Shown in pieces: positions 1-7,817 of a DNA stretch of 64,000 nt. Both the position numbers and the translations under genes were made by a program. The notes under the pieces are model-generated. The model saw only the letters and a list, made by a program, of their open reading frames with translations. It was not told the DNA's origin and ran no database searches. Within the stretch, counting starts at the first letter, position 1; every line of letters starts with the position of its first letter. Origin of the DNA: Candidatus Pseudobacter hemicellulosilyticus (GTDB lineage: Bacteria; Bacteroidota; Bacteroidia; Chitinophagales; Chitinophagaceae); NCBI GenBank assembly GCA_029202545.1, contig CP119311.1:3472001-3536000 (forward strand), in the 5' to 3' direction.

Positions 1-519
1 AAGAATGATCTTCTGCGCTATTCAGACCATATTGCAACTAAGGGCAAGAAATTCTTTAAGCAGGTCATGAAGCTGGATTTTGAAGGTATGGTGGCCAAGA
101 AAGCAGATAGCAGCTACCATATTGGTTTCCGCAGCAATGAATGGGTGAAGATCAAGCACCACAATACCGTGGAAGCGGTGATTGCGGGTTTTACAGAACC
201 GCGGCGCAGCCGGAAATATTTCGGCGCCCTGATCCTGGGTCAATACAAAGGCCGTGAACTGCAGTATATGGGGCATACCGGCACGGGCTTTACACAGCAG
301 GGGCTGAAGGAACTCTGGCAGCAGCTGCAACCACTGGTAGTGAGCAGGTCGCCTTTTGCCGGTAAGGTAAAAGTGAATGCGCCTGTTACCTGGGTACAGC
401 CCAAACTGGTATGCAATATTAAATTCACGGAGCAAACCAATGAGGGACTGCTGCGCCACCCGGTGTTCATGGGTTTGCGGATGGATAAGAAACCTGATGA
501 AGTGACCAATACTGATTGA
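1..519 (+). CDS. ligD: ATP-dependent DNA ligase (LigD-type), 3' part
   Basis: The reading frame is open from the first base, so this is the C-terminal 172 residues of a longer protein. Visible motifs are the nucleotidyltransferase motif IV (FEGMVAKKADSSY) and motif V (EWVKIKHH), followed by an OB-fold region (GALILGQY, GHTGTGFTQQGL) and a HPVFMGLR C-terminal motif typical of LigD ligase domains. Family role: sealing of double-strand breaks in bacterial non-homologous end joining, working with Ku. The polymerase module follows 16 bases downstream as a separate gene in another frame, whereas LigD is usually one fused protein. The catalytic lysine and any phosphoesterase domain lie upstream of the window and cannot be judged. 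Confidence 0.93.
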   Translation, partial: KNDLLRYSDHIATKGKKFFKQVMKLDFEGMVAKKADSSYHIGFRSNEWVKIKHHNTVEAVIAGFTEPRRSRKYFGALILGQYKGRELQYMGHTGTGFTQQGLKELWQQLQPLVVSRSPFAGKVKVNAPVTWVQPKLVCNIKFTEQTNEGLLRHPVFMGLRMDKKPDEVTNTD

Positions 520-535
520 GCTAAAATCAAAGTAT

Positions 536-1489
536 ATGAGCAAGACAGCCACGGCAAAGCCCAGAGCGGCGAAGCAGTCGCCAGCAGAGCAGATCGTAAA
601 GATCAACAAACAGGAACTGAAGCTGACCAATCTGACCAAACTGTATTTTCCGAAGGATAAGATCAGCAAGGGAGATGTGATCGCTTACTATGATAGCATT
701 GCACCTGTTTTATTGCCCTACCTGAAAAACAGGCCCATGTCGCTCAAGCGGAATCCCAATGGGATTGACGCCCCTGCCTTTTACCATAAGGATGCGGGCG
801 AGCAGGCGCCGGACTGGATAGATACCTATGATGTGTATGCGGAATCTTCCAATAAAGTGGTCAATTATATTGTGTGCAATAACAAGGCTACGCTCCTGTA
901 CCTGGCCAACCTGGGCTGCATTGAAATGAATCCCTGGAATTCTACGGTCAATAAGCCGGATAATCCGTCCTACCTGATCATTGATATTGATCCTTCCAAA
1001 AAAAATACGTTCGACCAGGTGATCTCCGTAGCCCAGGCCACGCAGGAAGTACTGAACAGGGCGGGGGCGGTGAGCTATTGCAAAACCTCCGGTGCTTCCG
1101 GTCTGCATGTGTACCTGCCGCTGAACGCCCGCTATCCGTATGAGCTGGCCCGTGAGTTTGCAGAGATCGTGGCTACGCTGGTGCATGAACAGCTGCAAGG
1201 TATAACCTCCATAGAACGGTCGCTGAGCAAGCGGGGCAATAAGATCTATGTGGACTATCTGCAAAACTCCCGCGGTCAGACCCTGGCTTCTGCATACAGC
1301 CTGCGGCCGGAGCCCGGCGCTACAGTGTCTGCTCCTTTGTTATGGAAAGAAGTAAAGGCTGGCCTGCATCCTTCGCAGTTCACTATTTTCAATATTGAAA
1401 GCAGGGTAAAAAAGCTGGGTGATATTTTCTATATGGTGCTGAAAAAAGGCAATGACCTGAGGCATTGCCTTAAAAATTTAGGTTATTGA
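536..1489 (+). CDS. ligD: LigD-type DNA polymerase/primase domain protein
   Basis: A stand-alone 317-residue polymerase domain of the archaeo-eukaryotic primase fold, used in end joining to fill gaps and add nucleotides at breaks. Metal-binding aspartates are visible in IIDIDPSKK (D150, D152) and in KIYVDYLQN (D240), and the SGASGLHVYLPL motif carries the conserved histidine. The basic, Ala/Lys-rich first 20 residues look like a former inter-domain linker. The ATG is preceded by 16 intergenic bases after the ligase stop. In the polymerase frame the sequence upstream is open back to a TGA at 500-502, so a natural split or an old frameshift of a fused ligase-polymerase are both possible. No Ku gene is in the window. 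Confidence 0.93.
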   Translation: MSKTATAKPRAAKQSPAEQIVKINKQELKLTNLTKLYFPKDKISKGDVIAYYDSIAPVLLPYLKNRPMSLKRNPNGIDAPAFYHKDAGEQAPDWIDTYDVYAESSNKVVNYIVCNNKATLLYLANLGCIEMNPWNSTVNKPDNPSYLIIDIDPSKKNTFDQVISVAQATQEVLNRAGAVSYCKTSGASGLHVYLPLNARYPYELAREFAEIVATLVHEQLQGITSIERSLSKRGNKIYVDYLQNSRGQTLASAYSLRPEPGATVSAPLLWKEVKAGLHPSQFTIFNIESRVKKLGDIFYMVLKKGNDLRHCLKNLGY

Positions 1490-1501
1490 TGGAGGAGTGT
1501 A

Positions 1502-1813
1502 TTAATGGACCATCTTCCGGTTGCTTTCGGTGGCTACCTTTGGACGGGGCTGGCGCATAACATTAAAGAGAAGCCCGCCTACTACCGGCAGGGCGATAGT
1601 AACAATCAGCCATGCTACCCTGGGGACAAAGCCCAGTTCTTCTGCAACAATCACTTCCCAGATGGACCAGGTCCATACCATGCCCACCAGGAGGAAGCCT
1701 GCCCACATGGCCCATACACCAAGATCATAATCACGCAACGGGTTCAGGCCAATAAAGATCAGCGCCACTCCTGTCACTGCCAATAGAAATCCTTTGCTGC
1801 TAAAACTTTTCAT
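1502..1813 (-). CDS. Small membrane protein, PLDc_N-like
   Basis: A 103-residue protein with three hydrophobic segments (about residues 8-24, 31-50 and 66-86) and a short basic tail. The last segment, with pattern AWLIVTIALPVVGGLLFNV followed by basic residues, resembles the PLDc_N membrane module found at the N-terminus of cardiolipin synthases and in small free-standing proteins. No catalytic HKD motif is present, so no enzymatic role is claimed. It is convergent with the polymerase gene, 12 bases apart. The assignment rests on pattern only. Confidence 0.7.
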   Translation of the reverse strand: MKSFSSKGFLLAVTGVALIFIGLNPLRDYDLGVWAMWAGFLLVGMVWTWSIWEVIVAEELGFVPRVAWLIVTIALPVVGGLLFNVMRQPRPKVATESNRKMVH

Positions 1814-1864
1814 AACGGCGTTTTTTTAATACTATTAACAGTATCCAATGTTGTGCCATCCGGG

Positions 1865-3067
1865 CTATCGGTCGAAGGAAAAAATGGCAGCATAGGGATT
1901 GTTTTTTCCTGTCATCAGATCATTCAGGATCCTGGCGGCTATCATGCTGAAAATGATGCCGTTACCGCCGTAGCCCAGGGCAAACCAGGTATGGGGCCGG
2001 GCGGGTATGGCGCCAATATATGGCAGGCCGTCTTTGGTGCCTGCAAAAGTGCCGGCCCAGGCAAAATCAGTGCGGAAGGGAATATGGGGAAAAAGTCGTC
2101 GAAATGAGTTCTCCAACAGGGTTGATTTTCGGGGAATATTGGCATCACGTCGGGCCGGGTTGGAAAATGGGTCATCCTTTCCACCTATAATAATGCGGTG
2201 ATCTTCTGTAGTGCGCAGGTACAGGTAGGGATCAGCGGTCTCCCAGATCATGGCGTTCTTATACCAGAGCTGTCCTTCTGTCAACGGCTCACTGATGATG
2301 GAATAGGTAGAGCGCAACTGTTCAACCCGGTGGGGCAGGTGTTCCTGTGATTCATACCCACAGGCAATGATCAGCTGTTTGGCGGTGATGGTATGGTCCC
2401 ATTCTGTTTTCAGGATCACTTTATCTTTTTCATGGCTGATATGTTCTACCCGGGTATTGTCATACACCTGCAGGCCTTTAGTGGATGCATCTTTCAGCAG
2501 GGCATGGGTGAACTGGTAGGGATCCATTACAGCCCCATCGGCGGAGAGCATACCGGCGGGTTTGTCGAAGCCAAATTTGCCGCGCAGGCTTTCATTGTCC
2601 AGCCATTCTACATTGATGCCGATCTTTTTCCGCAGCTGGCATTCCAGTTCCAGCTTGTGCGCATCGCGCTTGAAGCTGGCATACTGGAGGCTGGGTCGCA
2701 GTGCAAAGCCGGTAGGGGTATTAAGCTGGAGAGAAAGGTCCTTGATATCATAAATAGCCTGGCGGCAAAGCAGGTAACTGAGTACGGCATTTTTTTCGCC
2801 CACCAGTTTCATGAGCTTCTGCAAGGGAGTATCTATTTCATATTGCAGGAGGGCGGTACTGGCGGCGGTGCTGCCCATGGCTACATGCCGGCGGTCCACT
2901 ACAGTGACCGGGATACCGCTTTTGGCCAGGTGCCAGCCAATGAGTGAGCCGGTGATGCCGGCGCCAATGATGGCTACGTCTGTGCTGATATCCTGCTGAA
3001 GGGAAGGATATACCTGCATCAGCCCGTGGCGCAGTAAAGCAAAAGGTTTGTCGGAACGAAGATCCAT
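1865..3067 (-). CDS. FAD-dependent oxidoreductase, DAO family
   Basis: A 400-residue flavoprotein of the D-amino-acid-oxidase-like superfamily. The N-terminal dinucleotide-binding motif GAGITGSLIGWHLA (around residue 36) and the C-terminal FAD-contact motif GYGGNGIIFSMIAA are clear, with LPYIGAIP between. This superfamily oxidises amino acids, polyamines or sarcosine-like amines; gamma-glutamylputrescine oxidoreductase (PuuB) is a close architectural match, but the substrate cannot be read from sequence. There is no signal peptide, so it is cytosolic. It lies between two membrane-protein genes on the same strand (20 bases after the YihY gene stop), possibly co-transcribed with it. Confidence 0.87.
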   Translation of the reverse strand: MDLRSDKPFALLRHGLMQVYPSLQQDISTDVAIIGAGITGSLIGWHLAKSGIPVTVVDRRHVAMGSTAASTALLQYEIDTPLQKLMKLVGEKNAVLSYLLCRQAIYDIKDLSLQLNTPTGFALRPSLQYASFKRDAHKLELECQLRKKIGINVEWLDNESLRGKFGFDKPAGMLSADGAVMDPYQFTHALLKDASTKGLQVYDNTRVEHISHEKDKVILKTEWDHTITAKQLIIACGYESQEHLPHRVEQLRSTYSIISEPLTEGQLWYKNAMIWETADPYLYLRTTEDHRIIIGGKDDPFSNPARRDANIPRKSTLLENSFRRLFPHIPFRTDFAWAGTFAGTKDGLPYIGAIPARPHTWFALGYGGNGIIFSMIAARILNDLMTGKNNPYAAIFSFDR

Positions 3068-3087
3068 GGGTAATCAGTTAACAATTA

Positions 3088-4011
3088 TCAGGTTTCAAGA
3101 TGGGAGCTGGGGACTTCCCTGGCTTCCCGCTTAATAATGAATACAGCTGTATCGTTGGGTTTGATGCCGTTGCCGGCCTCTATGGCCCAGGTCTTGGTAA
3201 ACTCAGCGCCCAGGTACAGGATGGCCGATGAGTAATAAACCCAGAGCAGGATCACAATAATGGACGTGGCAGCGCCGTAGGTTGTGCCGATGCTGGACCT
3301 GCTGATATAGAAACTGATCAGGAACTTACCCACCATGAAGAGCAGGGAAGTAAACAGAGCCCCGCGGAAAGTATCCCGCCAGCTGATAGTAGCGTCCGGC
3401 AGCACTTTAAAGATCACGGTGAACAGGGCTGCAATGACAAACAGTACGATCAGTATGTTAAGTATATACGCTAATATTACAATGCCCTCCGGGAATACCC
3501 TTGTCAGCTGTGTGTTGATGGCTTCCAGCAGCGCACTCACCACCAGGGACACCAGCAGGATAAAACCGATGGAGATCACCAATGAAAAAGACAGCAGCCG
3601 GTTCCGCAGGAACTTGAGCCAGCCTTTTTTAGGTTTGGCCTTAACTGACCAGATTGTATTGATGGAATCCTGCATTTCTGTGAATACCCCGCTGGCGCCT
3701 ACCAGCAGCATCACCAGGCCAATGATGATCCCGGTGGTCTGGAACTGGGAGTATTCCACATTTTTGATGATCTGCTGTAATTGAATGGCTGCATCGCTGC
3801 CGATCAGGTCTTTGATCTGCCCGTATATCTTCCCCTGCACCGCTTCTTTGCCGTAAAATATCCCCACCAGGGAAATGGTGATCACCAGCACGGGGCCCAG
3901 GGCAAAGATGGTATAGTAGGAGAGGGAGGCGCTCAGCTTAAGGCCGTTATCATCAAGAAATGATACAACCGTTTTTTTCAGAATATCAAAAAAGCGTCTG
4001 AGTTTCTTCAT
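3088..4011 (-). CDS. YihY/BrkB family inner-membrane protein
   Basis: A 307-residue polytopic protein with six predicted membrane segments. It begins with a cytoplasmic amphipathic stretch and the family-typical SASLSYYTIFALGPVLVI segment, followed by the AVQGKIYGQIKDLIG loop and a later ASGVFTEMQDSINTIW motif. The family was once mislabelled ribonuclease BN; its physiological role is uncertain, and a lipid-transport or membrane-integrity role has been proposed. Upstream (4012-4154) is a gene-free spacer holding a 13-base direct repeat shared with the divergent small membrane gene. Confidence 0.92.
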   Translation of the reverse strand: MKKLRRFFDILKKTVVSFLDDNGLKLSASLSYYTIFALGPVLVITISLVGIFYGKEAVQGKIYGQIKDLIGSDAAIQLQQIIKNVEYSQFQTTGIIIGLVMLLVGASGVFTEMQDSINTIWSVKAKPKKGWLKFLRNRLLSFSLVISIGFILLVSLVVSALLEAINTQLTRVFPEGIVILAYILNILIVLFVIAALFTVIFKVLPDATISWRDTFRGALFTSLLFMVGKFLISFYISRSSIGTTYGAATSIIVILLWVYYSSAILYLGAEFTKTWAIEAGNGIKPNDTAVFIIKREAREVPSSHLET

Positions 4012-4065
4012 ATAGCAAAATGAAAAAGAAGTGTGCCCTTGGGGAAAACCCTTATGGGGCGCTCA

Positions 4066-4110
4066 TTTACGGGGATTTTGAGGCGGTTGTTCTACAGTTT
4101 TACGGGGATT
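4066..4110. repeat. Direct repeat of 13 bases in a divergent promoter region
   Basis: TTTACGGGGATTT occurs at 4066-4078 and again at 4098-4110, on the same face of the helix (32 bases, about three turns apart), with similar G-rich sequence after each copy. It lies between the divergent yihY-like gene and the 50-residue membrane protein gene. It could be a pair of activator or repressor sites; nothing else in the window shows the same word. Confidence 0.4.
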
Positions 4111-4154
4111 TCAGGAGGCAGTAAATTTTAATCAGTACCCTGAAATTAGAATAT

Positions 4155-4307
4155 ATGAGAAGCATATTGTACCTCATCGCCGTAGTACTGATCATTGGCT
4201 GGTTACTGGGCGTTTTCGTTTATAGCGCTACAGGATTGATCCATATCCTGATCGTACTGGCTGTTATTTCATTGTTAGTAGGGATTATCAGAAGGGGCGA
4301 CGTATAA
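4155..4307 (+). CDS. Lmo0937-like (DUF5670) small membrane protein
   Basis: A 50-residue protein beginning MRSILYLIAVVLIIGWLLG, made of two hydrophobic helices (about 3-24 and 27-46) with a short RRGDV tail. Length, helix spacing and the WLLGVF...G.IHILIV pattern match the Lmo0937/DUF5670 family of tiny membrane proteins that is common in Bacteroidota and Firmicutes and often sits with stress genes. Function is unknown. The stop codon lies in the apical loop of a terminator-like hairpin. Confidence 0.82.
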   Translation: MRSILYLIAVVLIIGWLLGVFVYSATGLIHILIVLAVISLLVGIIRRGDV

Positions 4308-4322
4308 GCGTCCCTTCTTTCT
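4291..4322 (+). terminator. Hairpin terminator overlapping the DUF5670 stop codon
   Basis: Arms GAAGGGGCG (4291-4299) and CGTCCCTTC (4309-4317) pair with one G-U, with loop 4300-4308 containing the TAA stop, followed by a T-rich tract. Confidence 0.6.
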
Positions 4323-4345
4323 TCTTTTCTTCTGTCCCCGTTCTC

Positions 4346-4720
4346 TTACTTCCCTTTTGTGCGCGCCAACGCAGTTTCCATAAAAGAGTTCAACTGGGCG
4401 CTTGCCTGTTGACCGTTTTTGGCAACGAGGGTTCCCTTGGTGCCATCCATTGTTTCAATGATGTACAAGGTGGCGCTATGGCCCGGGACCTGCTGTTCTC
4501 CCTGAAAACGAAAGACGCTGATCGTTTTTACCTCGTCTGGTTGATAGACATGGTCATTGTCGCCTGCACTGATCCCTTTTCCGACCGTCTGGAACGCTGT
4601 GGCGTATCCATTTGTAACTACCCTGCTCAGGCAACTTTGCATACTTCTCAAATAGGGTAGCTGGTCGTTCTTTCGCGTAAACATAACGTACCATTTATAG
4701 GGATATACTGTAAAATCCAT
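4346..4720 (-). CDS. Hypothetical protein
   Basis: A 124-residue reading frame with no recognised family. It has no clear signal peptide or membrane segment; composition is ordinary for a soluble protein (VYQPDEVKTISVFRFQGEQQ, LNSFMETALARTKGK). The ATG at 4720 is the first start in this frame after a region that is open in a different frame up to 4848, so the N-terminus is uncertain. It lies between the DUF5670 terminator and a DUF4142 gene on the same strand. It may be a small domain-bearing protein whose true start is elsewhere, or a spurious frame; codon use looks plausible. Confidence 0.45.
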   Translation of the reverse strand: MDFTVYPYKWYVMFTRKNDQLPYLRSMQSCLSRVVTNGYATAFQTVGKGISAGDNDHVYQPDEVKTISVFRFQGEQQVPGHSATLYIIETMDGTKGTLVAKNGQQASAQLNSFMETALARTKGK

Positions 4721-4848
4721 TGCCAGGCTTCGGTTGTGGAATATGCCACAAAAAGCTCCACAAAAAGGTACTGTTTTTCATCAAATGATGTCAGGCTATT
4801 GGCTTGAATTGTAGGCGCTGCGGCACAAATCGGGTACTGTATGGACAT

Positions 4849-4876
4849 AAAAAAAGGGCGGTAGAAACCAGCCCTC
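4849..4876 (-). terminator. Intrinsic terminator of the DUF4142 gene
   Basis: Read on the minus strand, GGGC(TGGT)...(ACC)GCCC forms a 7-pair hairpin with one bulge (arms 4871-4874 and 4856-4859 plus flanking pairs), directly followed by seven T residues. It starts 29 bases after the stop codon at 4905. Confidence 0.7.
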
Positions 4877-4904
4877 GTAAGTCCAATGTGCCTTATGAAA
4901 ATCT

Positions 4905-5486
4905 TTATTTCTTCAGCTTGCTGTTCAGCGCCATCAGTTTATCATGATGGGCCCTGATCTTAGGCAATACTGTATTGATCCAGTTCTTGATGTCCTGGTC
5001 GCTCAGCTCATTGAGCGCACGTTCATAATCACTGATCGTTTTCATGTGCTTCTCCATGAGCTGATCGGTCCAGGCTTTGTTGAAGTCTGCTGGCTTTTTC
5101 TCTGACAGGTCTTTTACTTTCTCTTTTGCTTTTTCCGGGTCTTCTGTAGGAATGCTGATCGATTTATTGCCGGCCAGGACTTTCAGGTCGTTCAGAGCAG
5201 CGGTATGATCTGTTACCAGCTGCTTAGCAATATCTTTTACTTCTTTATCCGATGATTTTTGCAGGGCCAGCTCTGCCAGCCGGATCTCTGTGGCATTGGC
5301 TTCCACGGCGTCAACTACAAACTGTGCATTTTTCTCACTGGAATCTGTCTTGAACTTCTGGTCGTTGCTTTCTTCTGCTGCTTCTTTGGTGCCGGGCTCT
5401 TCTTTAGGTTGATTATCGCCGCAGCCAATGGTGAGGGATCCGATCAGGAGGGCTGCTGCTGCAAATGGGAACATCGTTTTTTTCAT
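4905..5486 (-). CDS. DUF4142 family lipoprotein
   Basis: A 193-residue lipoprotein: the signal peptide ends in a lipobox with Cys22 (SLTIGC). After an acidic, Lys/Glu-rich linker comes a DUF4142 ferritin-like four-helix domain (about residues 55-190), with the usual AELALQKSSDKEVKDIAKQL first helix, the VTDH pattern and a C-terminal ...YERALNELSDQDIK helix. DUF4142 proteins are periplasmic or surface helical bundles of unknown function that are frequent in stress and biofilm clusters. A paralogue is encoded at 7082-7696. It is likely co-transcribed with the PA2169-like gene 47 bases upstream. Confidence 0.9.
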   Translation of the reverse strand: MKKTMFPFAAAALLIGSLTIGCGDNQPKEEPGTKEAAEESNDQKFKTDSSEKNAQFVVDAVEANATEIRLAELALQKSSDKEVKDIAKQLVTDHTAALNDLKVLAGNKSISIPTEDPEKAKEKVKDLSEKKPADFNKAWTDQLMEKHMKTISDYERALNELSDQDIKNWINTVLPKIRAHHDKLMALNSKLKK

Positions 5487-5533
5487 ACAAGTGTTTTTGT
5501 TTTCAGATAGCCAATCGATTAAGATGGACAGGT

Positions 5534-6004
5534 TTATTTAGCCACTGCTTCCATATCCCTGTATCGTTTGATCAGGTCATGGGATTCTTTCAGGGCGCTT
5601 TTTTGTTTTACAATCAGCTGACGGATATCCGCATCCATAGTGGCGTCAGATTCCAGGGCCTGCTGGTAGGCTTTCTGGGCAGCATCTTCACCAAACTCAC
5701 AGGAAGCCAGGACGGCGTGACGGTCTTTGCCGGTGAAGGTGGCTTTCAGGCCCATCCATGCGCGATAGATCTTACCGGAATTGGTGGTGCTGTCCACATC
5801 GGCATTAGCGCCGCGTTTTTGTACTTCCAGGACCAGTTCCGCTTTGTGCTGACGGCTTTCATCAGCCATGCGGCGGAATACGCTACGGAGATCATCGTCA
5901 ATGTCTTTTGTTTCCTCTACTGCTTTTTCATAACCGGTAATACGGTCGTTATTGATCTGGATGAGGTCGTTCAGGACATCAATCAATTCTTCATTGTATT
6001 TCAT
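5534..6004 (-). CDS. PA2169-type four-helix-bundle protein (DUF2383)
   Basis: A 156-residue cytosolic protein with no signal peptide. The opening helix (LNDLIQINNDRITGYEKAVE) and the following FRRMADESRQHKAEL helix are hallmarks of the PA2169/DUF2383 ferritin-like bundle. The third and fourth helices (VLASCEFGEDAAQKAYQQAL, SHDLIKRYRDMEA) complete the fold. Members are widespread in general-stress gene sets; biochemical function is not established. It is the promoter-proximal gene of a two-gene unit with the DUF4142 lipoprotein. Confidence 0.9.
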   Translation of the reverse strand: MKYNEELIDVLNDLIQINNDRITGYEKAVEETKDIDDDLRSVFRRMADESRQHKAELVLEVQKRGANADVDSTTNSGKIYRAWMGLKATFTGKDRHAVLASCEFGEDAAQKAYQQALESDATMDADIRQLIVKQKSALKESHDLIKRYRDMEAVAK

Positions 6005-6393
6005 GATTCACAAATTTTGATGTTTTACAGATAGGGGTGAGGGTTAAAAAAACGATACCATCATTGTCAATTGCCGCAGGCTCAGGAATTTGTAGAACAA
6101 ACTACCCGAAGCCATGGACAAACTGGCGGAATCTGTGACCATAGGCTGGCACAATAATTAATACAATATAATAGTGTGTGCCTGCTATGCGTGGAAGGGT
6201 ATTGTCCAACACGGGTTTCCGGATTATCCAATACTGTATGTCTGAACTAAAATGTCTGCTTGTGCTTATCGTGTGTATTGTGATCATACATACGGTAGCG
6301 CCTTCATCCCGACAATTGGTAAATTATTCTATAGGACTGCCTGTATACCTGTCGGCCAGCGTGCCGGCAGCAGGGCAACAAAATTCCCCGGTT
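6005..6393. other. Gene-free spacer between divergent stress genes
   Basis: A 389-base region separates the minus-strand PA2169-like gene from the plus-strand Hsp20 gene. A reading frame continuous with Hsp20 extends back to 6178, but its translation is Cys/Ser-rich and unlike an Hsp20 N-terminus, so it is treated as untranslated. Both promoters must lie here; no confident -7/-33 pair, palindrome or RNA element was recognised. Confidence 0.5.
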
Positions 6394-6840
6394 ATGAAAG
6401 CTATCATGTCAAATCCCAGTGATCGCGCCATTGTAAGGACCTTCTGTGGCGAATTCTCAGACATTGAACACCTGGAACAGGAAGTGTACCCGGAAAACCG
6501 GATCATGCCCCTGGCCGCGGTGAATGTGCTGGAAACAGATTCCGCTTATGTTTTTGAAATGGCTTTGCCAGGTTATCGGAAGAACGACCTGGAACTGGCG
6601 CTGGAAGAAGACCTGTTAACGGTTCATGCCCGGGCCCCCTATTTGCGCCACAAGGATGTGCGCCGTTTATACAAACAGGAATTTGCGCCCGGCGATCTGT
6701 CGCGCTCTTTCCTGCTCCCTGAAGATGCCGGCCTGGCCGCCGCTCATTTTACGGACGGTGTGCTGACCATACGCTTCAGCAAAGAGTTGCGTGCGGCGGC
6801 TCCCGGCCCTGATAATACGATCTCTATTCTTATACAATAG
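6394..6840 (+). CDS. Small heat-shock protein, Hsp20/alpha-crystallin family
   Basis: From the ATG at 6394 the protein has 148 residues, the normal size for bacterial Hsp20. The alpha-crystallin domain covers about residues 48-140: VNVLETDSAYVFEMALPGY (first strands), LALEEDLLTVHA, and the conserved C-terminal strand signature FTDGVLTIRF. It is an ATP-independent holdase that binds unfolding proteins in the cytoplasm. In-frame starts further upstream (6178) would add 72 residues without family similarity, which is why 6394 was chosen. It sits among other stress-associated genes. Confidence 0.9.
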   Translation: MKAIMSNPSDRAIVRTFCGEFSDIEHLEQEVYPENRIMPLAAVNVLETDSAYVFEMALPGYRKNDLELALEEDLLTVHARAPYLRHKDVRRLYKQEFAPGDLSRSFLLPEDAGLAAAHFTDGVLTIRFSKELRAAAPGPDNTISILIQ

Positions 6841-7081
6841 CCAGGATCAATACCCATTATAATGCTATTTATGGCAAAGTATTCCAAATCCGATATCACA
6901 AGCAAGGCAGCACCCCAAAAGGCTGCGTACAGATAAGTATTCATTACCGTTAGTCCTTCATTTTTGCCGGTACTTACCGGTAAGCTGCCAGTACAAGCCG
7001 GGAAGGGAAGCAGTACGACACCCGTTGAAAAGCTTTCTCTGCGTTGTGCGGCAGTTTTTTTATTGTCTAAAATCAAGTAGT

Positions 7082-7696
7082 ATGAAACCCAATCCATCCA
7101 TTTTATTTGTTACTCTTTGCAGCATAACGCTAAGCCTGGCAGCCTGCAATGGAAACGATGATAAAGCTGTGACCAAGGAAAAACCGGAGACGGCCGTGGA
7201 TTCCCAGCGGTATGCTACCCACCAGCAATCCAGCGCCGATTTCCCGCAGCCTGCCATCAACCACGACCAGGCCAGCACGGCCGGGGTGGACACTTCTTTT
7301 GTGGGTAGGGCTGTCCGCATGGCTAAAGATGAGGTAGCGGCGGCAGAAGAAGCCACCCAAAAATCTACCAATGGCGATATCAAAAAACTGGCGGCTACCC
7401 TAAAGGCGGATCACCAGCGCCTGCTGAAAGGCCTGGCTGCTATTAAACCCGCTGCTGATACTGCCCGCAATACGGCGGCAGCTAACCTGAATACTGGTGG
7501 AGATACCAATAGTAAGGCCTTTGACCGCTGGTGGGTGAAGCATATGCTGGAAAGCCAGCAGGAAGCCATCAGCAGCTATGAACAGGAACTGGGCAGAACC
7601 ACTGAAGCCCCGGTGAAAGGATATATTAGTCAGTCGCTCCCGGTCCTGCGCGCTCATGTGCAGCAGCTGGAGGCAGTACAAAAAAAGATCAGATAA
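7082..7696 (+). CDS. DUF4142 family lipoprotein (second copy)
   Basis: From the ATG at 7082 the product is 204 residues with a lipoprotein signal ending at Cys22 (LSLAAC). A Gln/Ser/Lys-rich linker leads to the DUF4142 helical domain (about residues 75-200): AKDEVAAAEEATQKS, IKKLAATLKADHQRL and the final YEQELGRT...VLRAHVQQLEAV helices. It is related in architecture to the gene at 4905-5486 but clearly diverged, so these are not recent duplicates. A start at 7025 would place 19 residues before the signal peptide and is rejected. Confidence 0.9.
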   Translation: MKPNPSILFVTLCSITLSLAACNGNDDKAVTKEKPETAVDSQRYATHQQSSADFPQPAINHDQASTAGVDTSFVGRAVRMAKDEVAAAEEATQKSTNGDIKKLAATLKADHQRLLKGLAAIKPAADTARNTAAANLNTGGDTNSKAFDRWWVKHMLESQQEAISSYEQELGRTTEAPVKGYISQSLPVLRAHVQQLEAVQKKIR

Positions 7697-7777
7697 AAAC
7701 AGCTATACGAAAAGGGAGGGCGCATGCACCGGTATCTGGCAGGACTCAGCAGCACCTTACAATAGTGATAGCTGTTT
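7697..7777. repeat. Long-range inverted repeat between convergent genes
   Basis: AAACAGCTAT (7697-7706) is perfectly complementary to ATAGCTGTTT (7768-7777), enclosing 61 bases. It begins immediately after the stop of the second DUF4142 gene and precedes the convergent topoisomerase gene end. It could be a long-looped terminator or a structured 3' untranslated RNA. Confidence 0.45.
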
Positions 7778-7817
7778 GCCGGGATCTGTGGTGGATGTAG
7801 TAATAATTGGCGGGCCT

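Noticed and set aside
4648..4848. Frame upstream of the 124-residue hypothetical as a frameshifted N-terminus
   Set aside because: The joined product shows no recognisable domain and no signal peptide, so a frameshift cannot be supported.
6178..6393. N-terminal extension of Hsp20
   Set aside because: The 72 residues are Cys/Ser-rich and hydrophobic, unlike any Hsp20 N-terminus. The ATG at 6394 gives the usual length.
6744..7097. Minus-strand frame with a hydrophobic start (MNTYLYAAFWGAALL)
   Set aside because: It overlaps the Hsp20 3' end and loses any membrane-protein character after about 35 residues. No family match was recognised.
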